From assembly GCA_964370095.1 (NCBI GenBank), contig CAYJHJ010000018.1:1-31904 (forward strand): DNA of 31,904 nucleotides. The letters are read 5' to 3'. Source of the DNA: CAYJAZ01 sp964370095 (GTDB lineage Bacteria > Desulfobacterota > Desulfovibrionia > Desulfovibrionales > Desulfovibrionaceae). A model generated the notes under the pieces. That model saw only the letters and a program-made list of their open reading frames with translations. It was not told the origin of the DNA and searched no databases. Positions 7,943-16,313 of the stretch are shown piece by piece. Each line of letters starts with the position of its first letter. The first letter of the stretch is position 1. The translations under genes were made by a program, and so were the position numbers.

Positions 7943-7958
7943 TGTTTCAAATGAAGCA
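7943..7958. promoter_or_regulatory. palindrome, candidate operator of permease unit 2
   Basis: TGTTTCA-AA-TGAAGCA is the same inverted repeat as at 5981-5998, with one broken base pair in the outer half. It lies 57 bases before the leader hairpin, against 55 in unit 1. A TAATCT (7963-7968) sits at the same offset as the possible -10 of unit 1. Conservation here, while surrounding bases differ, supports a protein-binding site. Confidence 0.5.
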
Positions 7959-8014
7959 AAAATAATCTTTTGTATTTTTTTTCTCAAACTATGCTATTTC
8001 TTTTTTTGTAATGT

Positions 8015-8090
8015 AGGTCAAACGACCTTTGAGTTTTGCTTTAGGGGAAATCAAGTAAAAGCTCAGCATAATTTTTTTTGATTTAAGGAG
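8015..8090 (+). promoter_or_regulatory. structured 5' leader RNA (riboswitch-like) of permease 2
   Basis: This is the homologue of the unit 1 leader. Hairpin 1 is AGGTC (8015-8019) with GACCT (8024-8028). Hairpin 2 is an 11-bp stem (8031-8041 with 8053-8064, one bulged A) around a loop with AGGGGAAATC. Compared with unit 1, G6093-C6080 becomes A8054-U8040, a compensatory change, and other differences keep G-U or Watson-Crick pairs. The loop AAATC (8048-8052) pairs with GATTT (8080-8084), directly before the Shine-Dalgarno AAGGAG (8085-8090). Confidence 0.5.
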
Positions 8091-8097
8091 ATTAAAT

Positions 8098-9636
8098 ATG
8101 GAAAAAGCTGCACAAAAAGGAATGCCTATCAGCCAAATGATTCACACACTTATAGGTATTTGCATAATTTTCTTCGGCAAATATCTGCCTGCACCAAGCA
8201 TGATGGTTGAGCCTGTTGAAAAACTCACAAAGCTTGGTCTTCCGGTTGTTGACGGAATGGTTCAACTATCCGTAACCCCACTAGGCATGTCATTACTTGC
8301 CATGTTCCTTGGTGTTATCTATCTATGGACAACGGTTGATACTGTTTGGCCTTGCTTCCTTGGTATTTTTGCCGCAGGTATTTCAAATTATGCTCCAATG
8401 AATACTGTTTTAAACCAATTCTTAGGTAACCCTATGGTTGTGCAAATCCTCATGGTTATGACTTTTGCAGGTGCACTCCTTCAATCAAATGTTGCCGCCT
8501 ATTTAGCTAGGTATTTAATGACAAGGCCTTTTGCAAAAGGCAAACCTTGGGTTCTTACCGGTCTATTTTTATTTACTTGCTATATGGTTTCTCTTCTTGA
8601 TGCTGTTTCTGCTGTATTTTTAATGTGGCCAACGCTCTATGTTATCTTACAAGAAACAGGCTTTAAAAAAGGTGATCGCTATACATCAGCTATGGTTGTT
8701 GCAGTTGTTGCCCTTTCTCTTTGTGCTTTTTGTACAGATGCCATCAAAAACGGTGCTTTCTTCTTAGTTAGTGCTCTTGCAGGTATGGCTGCCAATAATC
8801 CAAATATGCAAATTCAACCTATAGGCCTTGCACAATACCTTGCCTTTGCATTTGTTATTTCAATTATTTTTATTATATTATTGGTTATCTTCATGAAGTT
8901 TATTCTTCGCTTAGACTTAACCCGTTTAGCAAATTTTGATGTTGAAACTTTAAATAAAAACCCACTTCCTCCTATGAGCTGGAAGCAAAAAAGTATCCTT
9001 TTACTTTTCTTTGGTTATATTTTATGGATGCTTTTGCCTTCATTCTTACCAAAAACTAACCCTGTAGGTATGTTTATCACAGCCAACAACTTTGGTGGTG
9101 CTTTCCTGCTTGTTTTCTTCCTTTTCTTTGTTCAATTCAAGGGTGAAAAATTGGCTGATATTCAAAAAGCATACGCTTACGCACCTATAGGTACTTTCTA
9201 TCTTATCGCTGTTGCCATGTTTTTTGGCAATGCTGTAAGTAACCCGGCAACGAACATCACATTAATGCTTGAATTTAGCCTTGGATCACTCCTTGATGGA
9301 ATGAGCACCTTTGCACTTCTTGTAACTGTTATCCTTATCGGTATTATTCTTACTAACTTCTTCAACTCTGTTGTTTCCGGCCTAATTCTAATTCCTGTAC
9401 TTGTTGCTGTAGCCAATACTTATGGATTAAATGCCGGCCCAATGCTTGCTGTTTTCTTCTATGCTGTGTTGTTTGCTCTTGCTACTCCTGCAGCTTCTCC
9501 ATTTGCTGCATTAGCATTTGCTAATACTGACTGGGTTGATAAAGGCGATGTTATGAAATACGGTGTAATTTATTCAGTTATCATTGTTGGCATTCTTGTA
9601 ATTATCGGCGTTCCTTTAGCAAATATGCTATTCTAA
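8098..9636 (+). CDS. SLC13/DASS-like anion permease, copy 2
   Basis: A 512-residue paralogue of the preceding permease, collinear with it and starting with nearly the same residues (MEKAAQKGMPISQ). It has the same hydrophobic pattern, with motif SNPATN at residues 381-386 and the C-terminal ATPAASPFAALAFA. It should be an inner-membrane, probably Na+-coupled anion carrier. Two copies may differ in affinity or substrate, since differences cluster in membrane segments such as the region after SSVFLMWP/SAVFLMWP. The Shine-Dalgarno AAGGAG is 7 bases from the ATG. It has its own leader and terminator, so it is expressed independently of copy 1. Confidence 0.75.
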   Translation: MEKAAQKGMPISQMIHTLIGICIIFFGKYLPAPSMMVEPVEKLTKLGLPVVDGMVQLSVTPLGMSLLAMFLGVIYLWTTVDTVWPCFLGIFAAGISNYAPMNTVLNQFLGNPMVVQILMVMTFAGALLQSNVAAYLARYLMTRPFAKGKPWVLTGLFLFTCYMVSLLDAVSAVFLMWPTLYVILQETGFKKGDRYTSAMVVAVVALSLCAFCTDAIKNGAFFLVSALAGMAANNPNMQIQPIGLAQYLAFAFVISIIFIILLVIFMKFILRLDLTRLANFDVETLNKNPLPPMSWKQKSILLLFFGYILWMLLPSFLPKTNPVGMFITANNFGGAFLLVFFLFFVQFKGEKLADIQKAYAYAPIGTFYLIAVAMFFGNAVSNPATNITLMLEFSLGSLLDGMSTFALLVTVILIGIILTNFFNSVVSGLILIPVLVAVANTYGLNAGPMLAVFFYAVLFALATPAASPFAALAFANTDWVDKGDVMKYGVIYSVIIVGILVIIGVPLANMLF

Positions 9637-9658
9637 TAGAACACAGTAAATTATTCCT

Positions 9659-9704
9659 TATAAAAATAAAAGTCGTTCAGAAATGGGCGGCTTTTATTTT
9701 TATA
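9659..9704 (+). terminator. intrinsic terminator after permease 2
   Basis: A long hairpin, 9659-9678 with 9685-9704, has a loop of AGAAAT. The upper part (GTCGTTC with GGGCGGC) uses G-U pairs and the base is an A/T stem ending in TTTTATTTTTATA. It is clearly related to the terminator of unit 1 but has drifted while keeping base pairing. Confidence 0.8.
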
Positions 9705-9717
9705 ATATGCTTTTACT

Positions 9718-9746
9718 TTGACATAAAAACAATTTTTCTTTATACT
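9718..9746 (+). promoter_or_regulatory. sigma70 promoter of the exporter operon
   Basis: -35 TTGACA (9718-9723), a 17-base spacer and -10 TATACT (9741-9746), almost consensus. The start would be near 9753, giving a leader of about 60 bases before the membrane fusion protein gene. Confidence 0.8.
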
Positions 9747-9814
9747 TTATTTTAATTAAGAATAATTTTTTTCTTTTAATCTCATATAAAATATTCATTA
9801 TCGGAACTGAAAAA

Positions 9815-10804
9815 ATGAAAATAAACATAAAAAAAATTATAATATTTCTTATAATTCTTCTTGCCTTAGGTGCTCTTTATTATTATATTTCACTTGAAAA
9901 AAATAAAGATTTTGTTCTTTATGGCAATGTTGACCAAAAAGAAGTTGAACTTGCTTTTTTAGATTCAGGAAGAATAATTGAAATCTTTGTGCAAGAAGGT
10001 GAAAGCATAAAAAAAAATCAAATCCTTGCACGCATTGACACTGAAAGATTAGAAGACAGTATCAAAATCACACAATCTAAAATTGCCCAAGCAAAATCAT
10101 ATCTTGATAAATTAATAAATGGCACGCGCCCGGAAGAAATTGCTCAGGCACAGGCTTCTGTTGATGCAGCAAAAGCTCAGGCTGAGTTTGCCACAAGCCA
10201 ATACAAAAGAGCTGAAGAACTTTATAAAAGAAATGCTGTCAGTTTGCAAGATTATGAAAATAGTTTGCAGGCAAGAAATGTGGCTAATGCTCAATTGGAA
10301 TTACAAGAAAAAAACCTTGAACTTGCACTTGTTGGCCCTCGTGAAGAAGATATAGCACATGCAAAAGCTTTGCTCACAGAAAGCGAAAGTCTTCTTGAAG
10401 CTCAAAAAACACAATTAGAAGATTTTAGCCTCAAAGCCCCCTCTAACTCTGTTGTGAATAAAAGGCTTTTGGAAGTTGGCGATATTGCCACACCACAAAA
10501 AGCTGTTTTTTCATTGGCTATCATGACTCCAAAATGGATTAGGGCCTATATTTCAGAAAGTGAACTTGGCTTAGTTAAAGAAGGTATGACAGCCTATATT
10601 TATACAGATTCCTATCCAAATAAAGCACTTGAAGCAAAGGTTGGCTTCATTTCATCCATAGCAGAATTTACGCCAAAATATGTACAAACCGAAGAACTTC
10701 GCACAGCCTTGGTTTACGAAATTCGCCTCTACCTTGACGATAAAGAAAATATGCTTCGCCTTGGTATGCCGGTAACTGTAAAGTTTGACACATTAAATCC
10801 ATAA
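9815..10804 (+). CDS. HlyD-family membrane fusion protein (YbhG-like)
   Basis: A 329-residue periplasmic adaptor anchored by one N-terminal membrane segment (about residues 8-25). A first biotinyl/lipoyl-like half surrounds VQEGESIKKNQILARID. A long Ala/Gln/Glu-rich helical hairpin spans about residues 80-205, containing GTRPEEIAQAQA and the matching VGPREEDIAHAKA. The second lipoyl half and beta-barrel follow, ending GMPVTVKF. This is the YbhG/EmrA-like class working with ABC-2 exporters. The ribosome site is weak. It is first of four genes whose order (adaptor, double ATPase, two permeases) matches E. coli ybhGFSR. A TolC-like channel is not in the window. Confidence 0.88.
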   Translation: MKINIKKIIIFLIILLALGALYYYISLEKNKDFVLYGNVDQKEVELAFLDSGRIIEIFVQEGESIKKNQILARIDTERLEDSIKITQSKIAQAKSYLDKLINGTRPEEIAQAQASVDAAKAQAEFATSQYKRAEELYKRNAVSLQDYENSLQARNVANAQLELQEKNLELALVGPREEDIAHAKALLTESESLLEAQKTQLEDFSLKAPSNSVVNKRLLEVGDIATPQKAVFSLAIMTPKWIRAYISESELGLVKEGMTAYIYTDSYPNKALEAKVGFISSIAEFTPKYVQTEELRTALVYEIRLYLDDKENMLRLGMPVTVKFDTLNP

Positions 10805-10838
10805 CTCATCTTGACTATTATTTTTAGAAGATATTTCT

Positions 10839-12719
10839 ATGCAAGCTACTTCAATTAAAGAAAAAAAAATTATTTTTTCAGCAAAAAATATCTCAAAGAC
10901 TTTTCATGTTAAAGAAAATTCTATCCTAGCTCTTGAAAATCTTTCTTTAGATATTGAAGAAGGAAAAATAACAGCCCTTGTTGGCCCTGATGGAGCAGGC
11001 AAAAGCACATTATTACGTATTATTGCCGGTTTGATCAAACAAAGCTCAGGCTCTCTTTTCCTTGAAGATGAAAATTATGATGAAATTTTACATATTTTAT
11101 ACAATTCTATTTCCTATATGCCACAAAAATTTGGTTTATACGAAGACTTGACTGTAGAAGAAAACCTTGAATTGTATGCTGATTTGAAAAACTTATCCCC
11201 TGATTTGCGTGAAGAACGTTTCACAGAATTATTAAATATGTGTGCCATGCTTCCCTTTAAAAAAAGGCTTGCAGGAAAACTTTCAGGTGGAATGAAGCAA
11301 AAATTAGGGCTTATTTGCACCTTGCTTGTTCCCCCAAAACTTTTATTACTTGATGAACCTACTGTTGGGGTTGACCCACTTTCAAGGCGTGAACTTTGGG
11401 AAATAATCATAAAACAAACACAATCTGCCCAAATGTCGCTTATTGTTAGCACCTCCTATCTTGACGAAGCAAAGAAATGCGATGCTATGCTCATGCTTTT
11501 TGAAGGAAAAACACTTGCTTATGGAAAACCTGAAGAAATTACGCAACAAGCAAATAATATGAGCTATCTTTCAAAGCTTCCAAAACAAGTAAATGCACGT
11601 AAAATCCAAGCTCAATTACATGAAATCCCTGATATTATTGACGCACTCCCAAGGGGCGAATATGTGCGTTTTGTTCATGATGCTCTCAGCCAAGAAAGCA
11701 AGGAAGCACTTGATAAGCTTTTGAAAAATATTGATATCCAAAAAGTTGCACCTGATCTTGAAGATGCTTTTATGCTTTTGCTTAAAAAATACCATAAAAC
11801 AAAAGATAATATTGATGCCAACTTTTCTCACTCACTTTCTTATGAAAAATCAGACAATATTGAAGATTATTCTTCACATGATTTTGAAAAGCTTGAACAT
11901 AAAGAAGGTGAAGCCATTATAGAAACAAAAAATGTTTCAAAGTTTTTTAATGACTTCAAAGCAGTTGATGATGTGAGCTTTTCTGTTTATAAAGGCGAAG
12001 TATTTGGCTTGCTTGGACCAAATGGTGCAGGAAAAACCACCACTTTTCGTATGCTGTGCGGACTTATGCCCGCAAGCCTTGGTTCTTTGTATGTAGCAGG
12101 AATTGATGTAAAAAAAATGCGAACAGAAGCAAGAAGACATATAGGTTATGTGGCACAAAAATTTTCTTTATATGGCACGCTTTCCACAAAAGAAAATCTA
12201 AATTTTTTTGCAGGTGCTTACGGATTACTTGGTAAATATAAAAATAAAAGAATAAAAGCGGTTATAGAAGAATTTTCCTTGGGGCAATATCTAAACTATC
12301 CCACGCAAAATTTGCCAGGTGGCTACAAGCAAAGGCTTGCAATGGCTGTGGGGCTTTTGCATGAACCTTCAATTTTATTTTTAGATGAAGCCACAAGTGG
12401 TGCTGATCCTATTGCTCGCCGTGAATTTTGGCAAAGAATTTCAAAGCTTTCTGATGAAGGCGTTACAATAATCATCACAACACATTTCATGGAAGAAGCT
12501 GAATATTGCGATAGGGTGATTATTCAAGATCATGGCCGTATGCTTGCTCTTGGCACTCCGCAAAGTATTCGCATGCAGTCTTTACAGAATAATCATGAAG
12601 ATTTTTCTTCCTCTTCAATTCTTCTTCAAGCTTCTGAAATCACAATGGAAGATGCTTTTATCAATATTGTTGAAAGATCAAGAAATAAAGAAAATACAGA
12701 GAAAAGATATGCAAACTAA
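10839..12719 (+). CDS. ABC transporter ATPase with two fused nucleotide-binding domains (YbhF-like)
   Basis: A 626-residue cytoplasmic subunit with two ATPase domains. Domain 1 has Walker A GPDGAGKST (49-57), signature LSGGMKQ and Walker B LLLLDEPTVGVDP. Domain 2 has Walker A GPNGAGKTT (393-401), signature LPGGYKQ, Walker B ILFLDEATSGADP and the H-loop TTHFMEEAE. In domain 1 the H-loop histidine is replaced (STSYLDEA), so that site is probably degenerate. An acidic linker of about 60 residues joins the domains. The product should power the two ABC-2 permeases encoded next, exporting drugs or other hydrophobic compounds. Its last 11 bases overlap the next start codon. Confidence 0.9.
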   Translation: MQATSIKEKKIIFSAKNISKTFHVKENSILALENLSLDIEEGKITALVGPDGAGKSTLLRIIAGLIKQSSGSLFLEDENYDEILHILYNSISYMPQKFGLYEDLTVEENLELYADLKNLSPDLREERFTELLNMCAMLPFKKRLAGKLSGGMKQKLGLICTLLVPPKLLLLDEPTVGVDPLSRRELWEIIIKQTQSAQMSLIVSTSYLDEAKKCDAMLMLFEGKTLAYGKPEEITQQANNMSYLSKLPKQVNARKIQAQLHEIPDIIDALPRGEYVRFVHDALSQESKEALDKLLKNIDIQKVAPDLEDAFMLLLKKYHKTKDNIDANFSHSLSYEKSDNIEDYSSHDFEKLEHKEGEAIIETKNVSKFFNDFKAVDDVSFSVYKGEVFGLLGPNGAGKTTTFRMLCGLMPASLGSLYVAGIDVKKMRTEARRHIGYVAQKFSLYGTLSTKENLNFFAGAYGLLGKYKNKRIKAVIEEFSLGQYLNYPTQNLPGGYKQRLAMAVGLLHEPSILFLDEATSGADPIARREFWQRISKLSDEGVTIIITTHFMEEAEYCDRVIIQDHGRMLALGTPQSIRMQSLQNNHEDFSSSSILLQASEITMEDAFINIVERSRNKENTEKRYAN

Positions 12720-13869
12720 GCAAAAAATCCCATTTTCTTTAAAAAGAACTAAAGCCTTGATATATAAAGAAAGTAAGCAAATGATACGCGATAAAAGCAC
12801 ACTGACTCTTGGCATTGTTTTACCTGTTGTTTTGCTTATCCTTTTTGGTTATGGGCTTTCGCTTGACGTAAAGCTTGTGCCCGTTGCCATTGTTCATGAT
12901 TCTTCTTCCCCGATGACTTATGATCTTTATACGCATCTTTCACATTCAAAGTATTTTGAACCAAGCCTTGTTTATTCTTATCAAGAAGCCGAAAAAATGC
13001 TAAAAGAAGCCAAAACAAAAGCCATTGTGAGGCGAAAAACAAAAGATTCAACCTATGGCTTTGAAAATATTCAAATTTTACTGAATGGAAGAGATTCAAA
13101 TACAGCCCGAATTATGCAAATCTATTTGGAAAATGCAATCAACCAATGGTATGCCCTGCAAATCAGTGAAAATTCTTTCCATCAAGCCTCTTCCTACCTT
13201 AAAGAAAATATGGGGCAGATTGGCCAAGTTCAAACTGAAAGCAGAATTTGGTATAATCTTGAGCAAGAAAGCAGGTTTTTCCTTGTACCGGGGCTTACTG
13301 TGCTTATCATGACCTTGATTGGAAGCATGCTCACTTCCTTAGTGATTGCAAGAGAATGGGAAAGAGGCACGTATGAAGCTTTACTTGCAACACAAGTGCA
13401 GCCTTTTGAAATAGTTCTTGGAAAAACAGTGCCTTACTTTACATTGGGCTTATGTGCTCTTGCCCTTTGCCTAAGTATGAGCTATTTTGTTTTTAACGTT
13501 CCCATGCGTGGTTCTTTTTGGCTTATTGTGCTTTGCTCATCAGTATATCTTGTAGTGGCCTTAGCCTTTGGGCTTGTTATTTCTGCTGTAACAAAGAGTC
13601 AGTTTTTGGCAAATCAAGTGGTGCTTGTAACTTCTTTCTTGCCTGTTGTTATGCTTTCGGGTTTTATTTTTGATATAAAATCTGCCCCAACTATTGCATA
13701 TTATCTTTCACATATTTTTCCATCCACTTGGTATGTAAGGATTTTACAAAATCTATTTTTAGTGGGTAATGTTTGGCATTTGGTTTTTATTGATTTGGCT
13801 GTGCTTTTATTTTTTGCATTTTTATTTATGAATATCACAAAAGCAAAAATCAAGAAGAATTTAGAATAA
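12709..13869 (+). CDS. ABC-2 type permease (YbhS-like)
   Basis: A 386-residue ABC-2 permease. An N-terminal membrane helix (LGIVLPVVLLILFGYGLSLD) is followed by a periplasmic domain of about 150 residues, then five further helices. It carries the family motif EREWERGTYEALLATQVQPFE-like (amphipathic coupling region) and ends with a short basic tail. I start at ATG 12709, with an AGAG ribosome site and an 11-base overlap with the ATPase gene. A longer in-frame opening from 12532 lies inside the ATPase gene and is not needed. It pairs with the next permease to form a heterodimer. Confidence 0.88.
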   Translation: MQTKQKIPFSLKRTKALIYKESKQMIRDKSTLTLGIVLPVVLLILFGYGLSLDVKLVPVAIVHDSSSPMTYDLYTHLSHSKYFEPSLVYSYQEAEKMLKEAKTKAIVRRKTKDSTYGFENIQILLNGRDSNTARIMQIYLENAINQWYALQISENSFHQASSYLKENMGQIGQVQTESRIWYNLEQESRFFLVPGLTVLIMTLIGSMLTSLVIAREWERGTYEALLATQVQPFEIVLGKTVPYFTLGLCALALCLSMSYFVFNVPMRGSFWLIVLCSSVYLVVALAFGLVISAVTKSQFLANQVVLVTSFLPVVMLSGFIFDIKSAPTIAYYLSHIFPSTWYVRILQNLFLVGNVWHLVFIDLAVLLFFAFLFMNITKAKIKKNLE

Positions 13870-13887
13870 TTGAAAATAGGATTAAAT

Positions 13888-15015
13888 ATGCGTATATTTC
13901 TTTCACAATTTCTTGTATTATTAAAAAAAGAATTACTTTCTATTTTGAAAAATCCAAAAAATAGAATTATTCTTATTATGCCAATTGTTATACAATGCTT
14001 GATTTTTGGCTATGTTGCAACATTTGATTTAAATTCCATTGAATATGCTGTGCTTGATGAAGATAAATCGCACTCTTCACGTGAATTAATTGCTTTTTTT
14101 GATGGTTCACCCATATTCAAGAAACAAAGAAATATTGAAAATGCAATGCAAATAACTCAGATATTAGATAATAAAGAAGCTCTTCTTCTTCTTCACATAA
14201 AAGAAGGCTTTGAAAAAAAATTAAACAATCCCCAAGATGGTAAAAGTGCCTCGGTGCAAATTTTAGTTGATGGCAGAAACAGCAATGTTGCCGGCATTGC
14301 ACAAGGTTATGCAAATCTTATTATTGAAAATTATAATGCTGCCCATCTTGAAACAAAAGGAATAGGCACAAAAAACCTTAGCATAGAAACAAGGGCCTGG
14401 TTCAATCCAAATTTAGAAACACGCTGGAACATTATGGCGGGCATGCTTGCCATCTTAGGGATTATACAAATTATTGTTTTATCAGCACAAAGTATTGCTA
14501 TTGAAAAAGAGCAAGGCACTTTCGATCAATTACTTGTAACACCCCTTGAAGCAATGACAATTCTCATAGGAAAATCCTTACCACCTATAATTATTGGTCT
14601 TATACAATCAAGTATTGTTTTATTGATTTCGCAATTTTGGTTTAATATTTATTGTGCAGGCTCATACATTTTATTATTTTTCTTTTTACTGATTTCAAAT
14701 TTCGCTGTGGTTGGCTTTGGGCTTTGTATTTCAGTTTTTGCAACAACTATGCAGCAAGCACTTCTTTATACATTTTCCTCTGTTATGCCAATGATTTTGC
14801 TTTCAGGCTTCCTAACCCCTATTGATTCCATGCCCGAAGTTTTGCAATATCTCACCTTATTAAACCCTGCAAGATATTCAGTTGAAATAGTTCAAAGAAT
14901 TTATCTTGAAGGGTCAACCTTCTTTGAAATATATCATCTTCTCATACCATTAGTAATGATTGGATCTTTGGGGCTTTTTATTTCCTCAAAGCTCTTTCGC
15001 TCACACTTAGATTAA
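13888..15015 (+). CDS. ABC-2 type permease (YbhR-like)
   Basis: A 375-residue second ABC-2 permease with the same plan as the preceding one. A first helix (about residues 25-45) precedes a periplasmic domain with LVDGRNSNVAGIAQGY, then helices including the motif EKEQGTFDQLLVTPLEAM and the C-terminal LNPARYSVEIVQRIYLEG. ATG 13888 is preferred over TTG 13870 because AGGA lies 7 bases before it. It ends the exporter operon and converges on glpB with only 27 bases between. I see no clear hairpin terminator there. Confidence 0.88.
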   Translation: MRIFLSQFLVLLKKELLSILKNPKNRIILIMPIVIQCLIFGYVATFDLNSIEYAVLDEDKSHSSRELIAFFDGSPIFKKQRNIENAMQITQILDNKEALLLLHIKEGFEKKLNNPQDGKSASVQILVDGRNSNVAGIAQGYANLIIENYNAAHLETKGIGTKNLSIETRAWFNPNLETRWNIMAGMLAILGIIQIIVLSAQSIAIEKEQGTFDQLLVTPLEAMTILIGKSLPPIIIGLIQSSIVLLISQFWFNIYCAGSYILLFFFLLISNFAVVGFGLCISVFATTMQQALLYTFSSVMPMILLSGFLTPIDSMPEVLQYLTLLNPARYSVEIVQRIYLEGSTFFEIYHLLIPLVMIGSLGLFISSKLFRSHLD

Positions 15016-15042
15016 GATGATATTGTTAAGAATTGACAAAGC

Positions 15043-16311
15043 TTACTTATTCTTTTTCACCATATTTTTAACAGCCATATAAGCAGAAGCAACAGCTATG
15101 CCTGTTCCGCATTTTTCACGCATCCAATCGTGATGAGCAAGCAAGGTTCCTGCTGCATACACATTTTTATGCAAAACTTGCCCTTTAAAATCCACAGGCA
15201 TAAACTCATCATTCACCATCACACCTGCATAATTTATTGGGTGGCCCCTTTTATGGAAAAGATCTTCATTATGCCACAATTCCCTTTCCAATGGCTGGTG
15301 CACAGGCAGGTTCATCACGCTTTCCACTACTCCATTCACGGGGTCAGCATAAAGTCCATTTCCTATAAATCTTCCTGTAGCAAGCAAAATATGCTTTGTA
15401 TAAACTTCTTCCACTATTTCAGATTGACCAATTTGATTAAGTGAAACAAGATAACCCTCTTCATGTTTCTTCACACTAAAAGCACGCATAAGCCTTCTGG
15501 TTTCAACTTTATCTTTTTCTAGGTATTCATCAAAGATATTTTTCAGTCTAAAACCCGGAACAGAAGCGGGAAGAGTGGGAATTTCAAAAGCCGGTACGCC
15601 AATAAGCTTTGAAAGCCTTTTGGTGATAACATGTGAATTATGCACGCCTAAAATTGCAGGCAATCCAACACAAGCAATATGCGGCATCTGCCTAAGATAG
15701 GGTTTTATCAAAGCTGCCAATGCTTCAAGATTTTCAGGCAATTCAAGTGCTTGAGCCATTGATCCAGTCATAAGTGGTTGCTCAATATCACAAGGAAACA
15801 CAAGCTTTACAGCTGTTAAATCATGATTTTTTTTCTTTCCAACTTCTGCAATTTGCTTTGCAGAATATTCCCTCAATCCATGAAAATCAATAAGTAAAGT
15901 AGGAAGTTTTTTTTCAAGGGCTTCCACACCGAAATAAAAGCTTTCAGGCACTGCCCAAGTTATTTTACTGCCTCCCATTGGCGTAAAAACTTTTGATGAT
16001 AAATCATTTTTATGCTTGAAGGGCATTCCATGCTTTGAAAGCCACTTTATTACAGTGTTCATTGCTAAACGTGTATTATGAGCGCCAATTTTTGAATAAG
16101 GGTGTAAAGGGCTTGTTGTTTTTAATGTTTCTATAGCCATAAAAGGTTTTTCAGACCCATAAACATCTAATAAACCGCTTGCAAAAACAATTTCAGCTGT
16201 GCTTCCCGCTTGAACAACAGAAAAACCTTGTTCTCTGGCAAAAATTGCTCCTGCTGTGCCTGCAATTCCTGAGCCTGCAATAAAAAGCTCGCAATCAAAA
16301 TTATTTGCCAT
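15043..16311 (-). CDS. glpB: anaerobic glycerol-3-phosphate dehydrogenase subunit B
   Basis: A 422-residue GlpB, the FMN/FAD-binding subunit of the anaerobic G3P dehydrogenase that passes electrons from glycerol 3-phosphate towards quinones. The dinucleotide fold is seen in FIAGSGIAGTAGAIFAREQG (residues 10-30). Family blocks include GLPAILGVHNSH, LATGRFIGNGLYAD near residue 325, and the C-terminal AAGTLLAHHDWMREKCGTGIAVASAY. It starts 2 bases after the glpA stop, with its Shine-Dalgarno (GAGGTG) inside the end of glpA. This fixes the start and implies coupled translation. GlpC, the usual membrane iron-sulfur partner, is not adjacent. Confidence 0.93.
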   Translation of the reverse strand: MANNFDCELFIAGSGIAGTAGAIFAREQGFSVVQAGSTAEIVFASGLLDVYGSEKPFMAIETLKTTSPLHPYSKIGAHNTRLAMNTVIKWLSKHGMPFKHKNDLSSKVFTPMGGSKITWAVPESFYFGVEALEKKLPTLLIDFHGLREYSAKQIAEVGKKKNHDLTAVKLVFPCDIEQPLMTGSMAQALELPENLEALAALIKPYLRQMPHIACVGLPAILGVHNSHVITKRLSKLIGVPAFEIPTLPASVPGFRLKNIFDEYLEKDKVETRRLMRAFSVKKHEEGYLVSLNQIGQSEIVEEVYTKHILLATGRFIGNGLYADPVNGVVESVMNLPVHQPLERELWHNEDLFHKRGHPINYAGVMVNDEFMPVDFKGQVLHKNVYAAGTLLAHHDWMREKCGTGIAVASAYMAVKNMVKKNK

Positions 16312-16313
16312 AA

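Larger units (their letters stand above)
5981..9704 (+). repeat. tandem duplication of an entire transcription unit (operator, leader, permease, terminator)
   Basis: Two consecutive units share the same order and nearly the same spacing. Each has a TTCAAATGAAGCA palindrome, then about 55-57 bases, then a conserved leader RNA, then a 511- or 512-residue permease, then a hairpin terminator ending in TTTTATTTT. Unit 1 spans about 5981-7734 and unit 2 about 7943-9704. The AT-rich sequence between is not conserved. The permeases are paralogous along their whole length, so this is an old duplication under selection, not an assembly artefact. Confidence 0.8.

Noticed and set aside
12532..12708. Longer N-terminus for the YbhS-like permease
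   Set aside because: It lies inside the ATPase gene. ATG 12709 gives the normal family length and a natural 11-base overlap.
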